Source: Lachnospiraceae bacterium UBA935 (GTDB lineage Bacteria; Bacillota; Clostridia; Lachnospirales; Lachnospiraceae). From it: a stretch of 64,000 bases of DNA. Both the position numbers and the translations under genes were made by a program. Shown piece after piece: positions 1 to 5,930 of this stretch (the stretch's first letter is position 1; every line of letters begins with the position of its first letter). The notes below the pieces were generated by a model. It did not search any database. It had not been told where the DNA came from and saw nothing but the letters and a program-made list of their open reading frames with translations. Location: assembly GCA_002293525.1 (NCBI GenBank), contig DBDJ01000067.1:1-64000 (forward strand), read 5' to 3'.

Positions 1-17
1 GGCATGCCCGTCATACT

Positions 18-48
18 AAAAAAGAGGATATCACCTGATATCCTCTTT
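18..48 (-). terminator. Rho-independent terminator of flagellin gene 1
   Basis: A perfect 12-bp inverted repeat (21-32 and 37-48, 4-nt loop) reads on the minus strand as stem-loop-stem followed by six T (23 to 18). It lies about 25 bp beyond the flagellin stop codon, so it most likely ends that transcript. Confidence 0.85.
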
Positions 49-74
49 GTCGTAGACTCGTATTTTTATTGTTA

Positions 75-929
75 TTATCCAAGTAAGGACAATACCCCTT
101 GATTTGCCTGATTTGCCTGAGCCAACATCGCCTGGCCGGCCTGAGCCAAAATATTGTTATTGGAATATCTTACCATCTCAGTAGCCATGTCAGTATCACG
201 AATCGCTGATTCAGCTGCCGTAGTATTCTCAACGACGTTCTTCAGGTTGTTGATCGTGTGCTCCAGACGATTCTGGATGGCACCAAGGTCAGAACGTTGT
301 TTGGAGACTGATTTAAGAGCAAACTTGATGGTCGATACGGTTGCCTTGATGCTGGCTCCCGAATCATCAGCGGTAACATTCAATGTTGAGGTCGTATTAT
401 ATGCAGTCGCTCCGGCAGTAATCTCATCCCAGTTCATCGTAGCAATGGTAATAGCGATCTGGTTGGCGGAACCCACTTCCGAACCTACCTGGACTTTTTT
501 ACCGGGTGAAAAACTTCCGTCAAGCAGCTTCTGCTCGTTAAAGGTGGTCGTTTCTGCAACTCTGTCGATTTCAGTTCTTAAGGCGGTCATCTCGGACTGA
601 ATGTATTCGCGGTCGGTTGACTGTAAGGTCTCGTTTCCGGCTTTGATAGCGAGTTCATTCATACGTTGCAACATATCATGAACTTCATTCAGTGCGCCTT
701 CTGCTGTCTGTACGCAGGAGATACCATCTTGAGCATTGGCTGTTGCCTGGGTAAGACCCCTGATCTGACGCCGCATTTTTTCGGATATTGCCAGACCTGC
801 CGCATCGTCAGCGGCACGGTTGATCTTGTAGCCGGATGATAATTTTTCGGTCGATTTTGCCTGAGATGATGTCGTAACGCCTAACATTCTGTTTGAGTTC
901 ATTGCTGTAAGATTATGTTGTACTACCAT
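75..929 (-). CDS. fliC: Flagellin 1 (short, D0-D1 type)
   Basis: Structural subunit of the flagellar filament, 284 residues. The N-terminal D0/D1 helices run from [17 protein letters not shown] through the conserved [22 protein letters not shown] block, and the C-terminal D1/D0 ends in [14 protein letters not shown]. Only about 60 variable residues (around 150-200) separate them, so there is no large outer domain. AAGGAGGA lies 8 bases before the ATG. It is the last of four tandem paralogues and has its own sigma-D promoter (1167-1193) and an unusually long A-rich leader. Cys72 (GISCVQ) is unusual for a flagellin. Family assignment is certain; which paralogue dominates the filament is not. 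Confidence 0.97.
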   Translation of the reverse strand: MVVQHNLTAMNSNRMLGVTTSSQAKSTEKLSSGYKINRAADDAAGLAISEKMRRQIRGLTQATANAQDGISCVQTAEGALNEVHDMLQRMNELAIKAGNETLQSTDREYIQSEMTALRTEIDRVAETTTFNEQKLLDGSFSPGKKVQVGSEVGSANQIAITIATMNWDEITAGATAYNTTSTLNVTADDSGASIKATVSTIKFALKSVSKQRSDLGAIQNRLEHTINNLKNVVENTTAAESAIRDTDMATEMVRYSNNNILAQAGQAMLAQANQANQGVLSLLG

Positions 930-952
930 AGTGATTCCTCCTTGAAGTGAAT

Positions 953-969
953 ATCGCTTTCCCTGCGAT
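953..969 (-). promoter_or_regulatory. Putative CsrA-binding hairpin, flagellin 1 leader
   Basis: On the mRNA, arms AUCGC and GCGAU enclose loop AGGGAAA, which contains an ANGGA-type CsrA motif. It lies about 10 bases upstream of the Shine-Dalgarno sequence, which carries a second GGA. Comparable hairpins precede the other three flagellins, and csrA and fliW are encoded nearby. Binding is inferred, not shown. Confidence 0.5.
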
Positions 970-1009
970 GTTATTTTAGTTTCTGAGTTTTGTTACTGAG
1001 ATTACGTTC

Positions 1010-1130
1010 TGTTTCCTGTTTCCACTTTTACATTTCTTTTATGTTTGTTACTTTGTTTCTTATTTTGTTTTGTGTTTCTTATTTTGTGTTTCATCTTTTG
1101 TGTTTCTTTTGCTTTTCTTACTTATGTTTC
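1010..1130 (-). other. A-rich GAAACA-repeat leader of flagellin 1
   Basis: Between the sigma-D promoter and the CsrA-type hairpin, the predicted leader RNA is very A-rich and contains the hexamer GAAACA seven times (TGTTTC on the plus strand) with almost no self-complementarity. The predicted 5' UTR is about 230 nt, against about 75 nt for flagellins 3 and 4. No open reading frame is evident. It may affect mRNA stability or ribosome loading, but this is inference. Confidence 0.45.
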
Positions 1131-1166
1131 AACCGGTTTATTAAGCACTTGCTTTACTTGTATATT

Positions 1167-1193
1167 ATATCGGCGGCTTTAAAAAATACTTTA
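1167..1193 (-). promoter_or_regulatory. Sigma-D (FliA-type) promoter of flagellin 1
   Basis: The minus strand shows TAAA (1193-1190), a 15-bp spacer, and GCCGATAT (1174-1167), an exact match to the Gram-positive sigma-D consensus. The same arrangement occurs before flagellins 3 and 4, flaG and flgM. Confidence 0.85.
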
Positions 1194-1225
1194 TAGCTTT
1201 TTTAAAAATTTTTCTGGACACGAAA

Positions 1226-1250
1226 AAGAGGCCGATTTCATCAGCCTCTT
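1226..1250 (-). terminator. Rho-independent terminator of flagellin 2
   Basis: An 11-bp stem (one G-U pair) with a 3-nt loop is followed on the minus strand by a T run, downstream of the flagellin 2 stop codon. Between it and the gene lie about three degenerate copies of an 11-bp repeat (TAATACTTGGG, 1250-1283). Confidence 0.8.
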
Positions 1251-1356
1251 AATACTTGGTAATACTTGGGTAATGCTTGGGTGTAACAACCTATTCAGAA
1301 TATTTGGCAACGGAGTATTTTCAATGGGATGGAACCCAACTGACTTTAGCCCGTTA

Positions 1357-2205
1357 TTATTGTAGTAATGACAAGACGCCCTGGTTCGATTGATTGGCCT
1401 GTGCCAGCATTGCCTGGCCTGCCTGAGCCAAAATATTATTGTTTGAGTACCGAACCATCTCTGTCGCCATGTCGGTATCACGGATCGCCGATTCTGCTGC
1501 CGTGGTATTTTCAACGACGTTCTTTAAGTTGTTTACCGTGTGCTCCAGACGGTTCTGGATGGCACCGAGGTCGGAACGCTGTTTGGAAACTGACTTAAGC
1601 GCGTACTTGATGGTGGATACGGTCGCCTTGATACTGTCCCCGTTTGCGGTAACATCCAATGTTCTGGAGGCATTGTAATCGCCTACGCCTTCGGTTATGG
1701 ATTCCCAGTTCATCTCGTCGATCGTTATCGCGATCTGGTTGTCGGACTGTACCTCGGAACCCACCTGGATCTTCTTGCCGTCTGAAAAACTGCCGTCGAG
1801 CAATTTCTGTTCATTAAAGGTCGTTGTTTCTGCTACCCGGTCGATTTCCGTCTGTAGCGCACTAAGCTCGGACTGGATATATTCCCTGTCAGTAGACTGT
1901 AAAGTCTCGTTGCCGGCTTTGATGGCCAGCTCGTTCATGCGCTGTAACATGTCGTGTACTTCGTTCAATGCCCCTTCTGCTGTCTGCACGGCTGAAATAC
2001 CGTCCTGTGCATTAGCTGTGGCCTGAGTAAGGCCTCTGATCTGGCGTCTCATTTTCTCTGAGATGGCCAGACCGGCTGCATCGTCAGCCGCACGGTTAAT
2101 CTTGTAACCGGATGATAATTTCTCGGTTGACTTTGCCTGAGATGCTGTGGTAGTTCCCAGCATTCGGTTGGAATTCATTGCTGTAAGATTGTGTTGTACT
2201 ACCAT
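1357..2205 (-). CDS. fliC: Flagellin 2 (short, D0-D1 type)
   Basis: Filament subunit, 282 residues from the conserved MVVQHNL start. The reading frame opens 15 codons earlier, but AAGGAGGAA sits 5 bases before the ATG at 2205 and all paralogues start here. The N- and C-terminal blocks are nearly identical to the neighbours; the variable centre (around 150-195) differs. It is the only one of the four with Ala rather than Cys at position 72, and the only one without a recognisable sigma-D promoter upstream. It may therefore be expressed differently, or depend on read-through from flagellin 3. The family call is certain. Confidence 0.97.
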   Translation of the reverse strand: MVVQHNLTAMNSNRMLGTTTASQAKSTEKLSSGYKINRAADDAAGLAISEKMRRQIRGLTQATANAQDGISAVQTAEGALNEVHDMLQRMNELAIKAGNETLQSTDREYIQSELSALQTEIDRVAETTTFNEQKLLDGSFSDGKKIQVGSEVQSDNQIAITIDEMNWESITEGVGDYNASRTLDVTANGDSIKATVSTIKYALKSVSKQRSDLGAIQNRLEHTVNNLKNVVENTTAAESAIRDTDMATEMVRYSNNNILAQAGQAMLAQANQSNQGVLSLLQ

Positions 2206-2230
2206 ACTTTTTCCTCCTTGAGTTTTGGTG

Positions 2231-2244
2231 TCGCCTCCTTGCGA
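2231..2244 (-). promoter_or_regulatory. Putative CsrA-binding hairpin, flagellin 2 leader
   Basis: The mRNA reads UCGC-AAGGAG-GCGA, a 4-bp stem with AAGGA in the loop, about 12 bases before the Shine-Dalgarno sequence. The position and loop are equivalent to those of the other flagellin leaders. Confidence 0.5.
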
Positions 2245-2620
2245 TGGCATGATTGCTGCTTATTTATATAAGAAGATTTATTTCTAAACCTTGCTATACC
2301 AAACCAAAACGATGTATCAAAAAACGGCATACTGCAATTCAATTCTGAATGCTGCATGCCGATACTGATCGGAGTTATCGTTAGACTATAATAGATGAAT
2401 CCGGGGACTCACTACAAGTATGATTTCTTATGTCTTCTTCCCTGTCGTATTCGGATTTGTTCTGTTTCCCTATTATAAGCTTAACATATCATGTTAACTA
2501 TTAAATGATGTTAATCATTGGGGTCAGATCTGATCCGAAATACTTCTATTATAATATATAATTGTGCCGCATCCTTGCGATTATTAATATTTGAGTAAGA
2601 TAATCCTTTACCTTACTTTT
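2245..2620. other. AT-rich intergenic region upstream of flagellin 2
   Basis: About 375 bp without a convincing gene. No TAAA-N15-GCCGATAT element was found on the minus strand. An imperfect inverted repeat (CGGCAT around 2325 with ATGCCG around 2357) and several AT-rich -10-like strings are present, but no -35 partner could be supported. How flagellin 2 is transcribed is therefore unclear. Confidence 0.4.
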
Positions 2621-2669
2621 TATTATACTTCCGGGGCCGACTGATGTCAACCCCGGTTTGCGTATAATA
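2621..2669 (-). terminator. Probable terminator of flagellin 3
   Basis: CCGGGG...CCCCGG (2631-2656) folds on the minus strand into an 11-bp stem with an ATCA loop, extended by the outer arms TATTATAC and GTATAATA. The stem is strong and lies just after the flagellin 3 stop, but the following tract is A-rich rather than T-rich. Confidence 0.55.
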
Positions 2670-2690
2670 GGTTGCCTTATTTTACTAGTT

Positions 2691-3551
2691 TTACAGTAAG
2701 GACAAGACGCCCTGGTTGGATTGATTAGCCTGCGCCAACATCGCCTGACCAGCCTGAGCCAAGATATTATTGTTCGAATACCTGACCATCTCTGTCGCCA
2801 TATCAGTATCACGGATCGCTGATTCTGCTGCTGTGGTATTCTCAACAACGTTCTTCAGGTTGTTAACCGTGTGCTCTAACCGGTTCTGGATCGCACCAAG
2901 ATCGGAGCGCTGGGTGGAAACGGCTTTAAGAGCAAACTTGATAGTGGAAACGGTTGCTTTGATGCTGGCACCTTCGTCATCGGCGGTAACGTCTAATACT
3001 CCCTTTCCGCCGGAAACACCGTATTCGTCCACGCCAGTGGTTATGGACGTCCAGTTCATCTGCGCGATGGTGACTGCGATCTGATTGGCGGACTGTACTT
3101 CGGAACCCACCTGGATCTTCTTACCAGTGGAGAAGCTTCCGTCAAGCAGCTTCTGCTCATTGAAAGTGGTGGTTTCCGCAACCCTGTTGATTTCCGTCTG
3201 AAGTGCAGACAATTCCGACTGGATATATTCTCTGTCAACCGACTGCAGGGTTTCGTTGCCGGCTTTGATGGCAAGTTCATTCATACGTTGTAACATGTCG
3301 TGAACTTCGTTCAAAGCACCTTCTGCTGTCTGTACGCAGGAGATTCCGTCCTGGGCATTGGCTGTCGCTTGGGTAAGGCCTCTGATCTGACGTCTCATTT
3401 TCTCAGATATTGCAAGGCCGGCGGCATCGTCCGCTGCGCGGTTGATCTTGTAACCGGATGATAACTTCTCAGTTGACTTTGCCTGTGATGCCGTGGTGGT
3501 TCCCAGCATCCTGTTTGAATTCATTGCTGTAAGATTGTGTTGTACTACCAT
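2691..3551 (-). CDS. fliC: Flagellin 3 (short, D0-D1 type)
   Basis: Filament subunit, 286 residues. An ATG two codons upstream (3557) leaves only 2 bases to the GGAGG, whereas the ATG at 3551 leaves 8 and matches the conserved MVVQHNL start, so 3551 is preferred. Terminal domains are almost identical to flagellin 4; differences concentrate around residues 150-200. It has its own sigma-D promoter (3631-3657) and carries Cys72. The leader and coding similarity to flagellin 4 suggest a recent tandem duplication or gene conversion. Confidence 0.97.
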   Translation of the reverse strand: MVVQHNLTAMNSNRMLGTTTASQAKSTEKLSSGYKINRAADDAAGLAISEKMRRQIRGLTQATANAQDGISCVQTAEGALNEVHDMLQRMNELAIKAGNETLQSVDREYIQSELSALQTEINRVAETTTFNEQKLLDGSFSTGKKIQVGSEVQSANQIAVTIAQMNWTSITTGVDEYGVSGGKGVLDVTADDEGASIKATVSTIKFALKAVSTQRSDLGAIQNRLEHTVNNLKNVVENTTAAESAIRDTDMATEMVRYSNNNILAQAGQAMLAQANQSNQGVLSLL

Positions 3552-3576
3552 ATTCATTTCCTCCTTGAAATTTGTT

Positions 3577-3607
3577 CTCGCATGTCCTGCGAGCCGCGTC
3601 CTTGCGG
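3577..3607 (-). promoter_or_regulatory. Paired CsrA-type hairpins, flagellin 3 leader
   Basis: Two adjacent hairpins occur in the mRNA: CCGC-AAGGAC-GCGG (3607-3594) and CUCGCA-GGACA-UGCGAG (3593-3577). Both expose GGA in the loop, about 15 bases upstream of AAGGAGGA. The double site fits CsrA dimer bridging, by analogy with the Bacillus hag leader. Binding is inferred. Confidence 0.55.
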
Positions 3608-3630
3608 TTTTATAGGTCGTTACAATACAT

Positions 3631-3657
3631 ATATCGGATGATTATTGATAAACTTTA
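3631..3657 (-). promoter_or_regulatory. Sigma-D promoter of flagellin 3
   Basis: TAAA (3657-3654), a 15-bp spacer and TCCGATAT (3638-3631) on the minus strand. This is one mismatch from the consensus -10. Confidence 0.75.
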
Positions 3658-3826
3658 TAGGTGATTTTGTATATTTTTCATTTAATTTAGCTTGTTTAAT
3701 CTAAAATACGATCTTCCATCACTTTGATTTGGAAAAACGCTGATTGGATCAGGGTACTTTGTAATGCGCTCCTTTCTGCAGTGTATCATATAGTATAATG
3801 TCATTATAATATCATATAGTAAAATG

Positions 3827-3859
3827 CAAGAGGGAACCGGCAAAACCGGCTCCTTCTTG
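3827..3859 (-). terminator. Terminator of flagellin 4
   Basis: A 14-bp stem with one mismatch and a GC-rich core (GCCGG/CCGGT), loop TTTTG, is followed on the minus strand by CATTTTAC. It lies 20 bp past the flagellin 4 stop codon. Confidence 0.7.
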
Positions 3860-3879
3860 TATGTTTGTTACTGATGGTT

Positions 3880-4728
3880 TTACAGCAAGGATAAAACGCC
3901 TTGGTTGGATTGATTAGCCTGCGCCAACATCGCCTGACCAGCCTGAGCCAAGATATTGTTGTTCGAATATCTGACCATCTCAGTTGCCATGTCGGTATCA
4001 CGGATTGCTGATTCTGCTGCTGTGGTATTCTCAACAACGTTCTTCAGGTTGTTAACCGTGTGCTCTAAACGGTTCTGGATCGCACCGAGATCAGAACGCT
4101 GGGTGGAAATGGACTTGAGCGCAAACTTGATGGTAGAAACAGTTGCTTTGATGCTGTCACTATCAGTGGTAACGTCTAATTTCGGTTCGTCTACATTGTA
4201 TGCAGTCGCACCCGACGTTATGGACGTCCAGTCCATCTTGTCAATCGTAACCGCGATCTGGTTGGCAGACTGTACTTCTGATCCCACCTGAATCTTCTTT
4301 CCGGTGGAGAAGCTTCCGTCAAGCAGCTTCTGCTCATTGAAAGTGGTAGTCTCCGCAACCCTGTCGATTTCCGTCTGAAGCGCATCCAACTCGGACTGGA
4401 TATATTCTCTGTCAACCGACTGCAGGGTCTCGTTGCCGGCTTTGATAGCCAGCTCGTTCATACGCTGTAACATGTCGTGAACTTCGTTCAAAGCACCTTC
4501 TGCTGTCTGTACGCAAGAGATTCCGTCTTGGGCATTGGCTGTCGCTTGGGTAAGGCCTCTGATCTGACGTCTCATTTTCTCAGATATTGCCAGGCCGGCG
4601 GCATCGTCCGCTGCGCGGTTAATCTTGTAACCGGATGATAACTTCTCAGTTGACTTTGCCTGTGATGCTGTGGTGGTTCCCAGCATCCTGTTTGAATTCA
4701 TTGCTGTAAGATTGTGTTGTACTACCAT
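3880..4728 (-). CDS. fliC: Flagellin 4 (short, D0-D1 type)
   Basis: Filament subunit, 282 residues, the first of the tandem array in transcription order. N-terminal D0/D1 and C-terminal D1/D0 blocks are nearly identical to flagellin 3; the variable middle (around 150-195) is distinct. Cys72 is present. GGAGG lies 8 bases before the ATG. It has its own consensus sigma-D promoter (4810-4836) and its own terminator, so the four flagellins look like independent transcription units, except possibly flagellin 2. Confidence 0.97.
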   Translation of the reverse strand: MVVQHNLTAMNSNRMLGTTTASQAKSTEKLSSGYKINRAADDAAGLAISEKMRRQIRGLTQATANAQDGISCVQTAEGALNEVHDMLQRMNELAIKAGNETLQSVDREYIQSELDALQTEIDRVAETTTFNEQKLLDGSFSTGKKIQVGSEVQSANQIAVTIDKMDWTSITSGATAYNVDEPKLDVTTDSDSIKATVSTIKFALKSISTQRSDLGAIQNRLEHTVNNLKNVVENTTAAESAIRDTDMATEMVRYSNNNILAQAGQAMLAQANQSNQGVLSLL

Positions 4729-4754
4729 ATTAATTTCCTCCTTGAAATTATATT

Positions 4755-4786
4755 CCGCTTTACTTGCGGGACCGCTTCCATGCGGT
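4755..4786 (-). promoter_or_regulatory. Paired hairpins including a CsrA-type site, flagellin 4 leader
   Basis: The mRNA contains ACCGC-AUGGAA-GCGGU (4786-4771), with AUGGA in the loop, followed by CCGC-AAGUAAA-GCGG (4769-4755), whose loop lacks GGA. The layout parallels the flagellin 3 leader, so one of two ancestral sites may have lost its core. Confidence 0.5.
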
Positions 4787-4809
4787 TATTTTAGGTTGTT
4801 ACAATACAT

Positions 4810-4836
4810 ATATCGGCGGCTATCAAAAATACTTTA
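4810..4836 (-). promoter_or_regulatory. Sigma-D promoter of flagellin 4
   Basis: TAAA (4836-4833), a 15-bp spacer and GCCGATAT (4817-4810) on the minus strand, an exact consensus match. The predicted leader is about 75 nt. Confidence 0.85.
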
Positions 4837-4938
4837 TAGCCAAAATCATAAATTTGAACTTTTATGTTTTTATTATTTTTTATTATTAGCAATTTGTTTT
4901 ATATAATTTTTTACTAAACAATTCCAAACATGGAACTG

Positions 4939-5412
4939 CTATTGCTTTTTATCCATAAACCGCGGCGAAACGACACCGCTGCTCATTCGTTTATAATAGT
5001 CATAAACTTGTTTGGAATGGATACGGTCTTCTTGAATCCCGCTGCGGCTTTCGGCAAAAAGTTTATCGGCCAGCATCTTGTTTCTGGCTTCCTGAGCCTG
5101 GATGGTCACGCTGGCATCCGTGATATCCGATATCAGTTGCTTAAATGTGTCAATCTGCTTCTGATACTTTTCTCTGCTTCCCAGAAGCTCTTCCCTGACT
5201 CTTTCATACAGCCGGTCAAATCCTTGATCGAGGCGCTCCAGCTCCTCAATCAGAACCGTTTTCCGGTCTACGGTTTCTTCAAACTGTTCCAGAGAAACCT
5301 TTTTTTCCTTTAAGATGCTTTCCTGATTTTTGCTCTCGGCAATAATCTGCCTTAAAACATCCTTTTTCTTAAGCAGGCTTTCTTCCAGTATCTGAAGATA
5401 GTTCTCAATCAT
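4939..5412 (-). CDS. FliT-like flagellar chaperone/regulator, coiled coil
   Basis: A 157-residue, highly charged, helical protein directly behind fliS. The chosen ATG (5412) overlaps the fliS stop as ATGA, with a GGGAGAGGGG stretch upstream. The frame opens 14 codons earlier inside fliS but without a better ribosome site. The sequence (MIENYLQILEESLLKKKDVL and onward) is mostly heptad-like helix, about the right size for FliT/FlgN-type chaperones. The operon position flaG-fliD-fliS-X is where FliT normally lies, so a role in binding FliD or secretion components is inferred. Sequence similarity to FliT itself is not obvious. A weak 7-bp hairpin (4919-4938) follows the stop. Confidence 0.65.
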   Translation of the reverse strand: MIENYLQILEESLLKKKDVLRQIIAESKNQESILKEKKVSLEQFEETVDRKTVLIEELERLDQGFDRLYERVREELLGSREKYQKQIDTFKQLISDITDASVTIQAQEARNKMLADKLFAESRSGIQEDRIHSKQVYDYYKRMSSGVVSPRFMDKKQ

Positions 5413-5795
5413 GAAATACCCCTCTCCCTGTTTGATTTCATAACTTCTTTCCATGTGTCACGCATCATCCGCAGATGCGTATTGACCTCTTCCAGGATCG
5501 TCTTGTCTTTTTTGATATTGGCTTCGACAATACGCTCCTGCAGATAAACATAAACTCGGTCAAAATCCTGAGCGACCGGATATTTCATATCCAGCGTTGC
5601 CCGGAAATTGTCAACGATTCTCTGTACCTTGATAATATTGGCATGCGCCTTGGGAATATCCTTCTGTTCAATTGCCAGTATCGCTATATTGGCAAATTTA
5701 ATCGCTCCTTCATAAAGCATCAATGTCAGTTCGGCGGGAGATGCCGTCAGTATTTTACTCGTATTGTATTGTGCATATGCATTCATCATTGCCAT
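5409..5795 (-). CDS. fliS: Flagellin export chaperone FliS
   Basis: A 128-residue helical protein that binds the C-terminus of flagellin in the cytoplasm and prevents premature polymerisation. The hallmark N-terminus NAYAQYNTSKILTASPAELTLMLYEGAIKF is present at about residues 5-33, followed by the usual helical bundle. In B. subtilis FliS also takes part in the FliW-CsrA-Hag circuit, which fits fliW and csrA being encoded nearby. AAGGATGAGG precedes the ATG. It overlaps the next gene by 4 bp and lies 135 bp behind fliD. Confidence 0.96.
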   Translation of the reverse strand: MAMMNAYAQYNTSKILTASPAELTLMLYEGAIKFANIAILAIEQKDIPKAHANIIKVQRIVDNFRATLDMKYPVAQDFDRVYVYLQERIVEANIKKDKTILEEVNTHLRMMRDTWKEVMKSNRERGIS

Positions 5796-5831
5796 AGCGA
5801 TACCTCATCCTTGAATAATTGATTTGTCTTA

Positions 5832-5906
5832 GGGAAACGCTGATGCAGCGTTTCCCGCGCCGGATTTATGGCACAAAGTGCCAGTTTCCCCTGTAAATCC
5901 GTGCGC
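5832..5906. repeat. Structured palindromic element between fliD and fliS
   Basis: A perfect hairpin with 11-bp arms GGGAAACGCTG and loop ATG (5832-5856) is followed by a second fold. In that fold, outer arms (5857-5868 with 5894-5906, one mismatch) enclose an inner hairpin TGGCAC-AAA-GTGCCA (5869-5883). No T tract follows on either strand. It looks like a REP-like element or an mRNA-processing signal inside the flaG-fliD-fliS operon. Confidence 0.5.
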
Positions 5907-5930
5907 ATCCTGCGGAGCTTAGGTTCCAGC

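Noticed and set aside
75..4728. Flagellin array as a transposon-borne duplication
   Set aside because: No transposase, terminal repeats or target duplications were seen; tandem duplication with gene conversion explains the similarity.
4919..4938. Terminator after the fliT-like gene
   Set aside because: The 7-bp stem contains a G-U pair and is not followed by a proper T tract; too weak to list separately.
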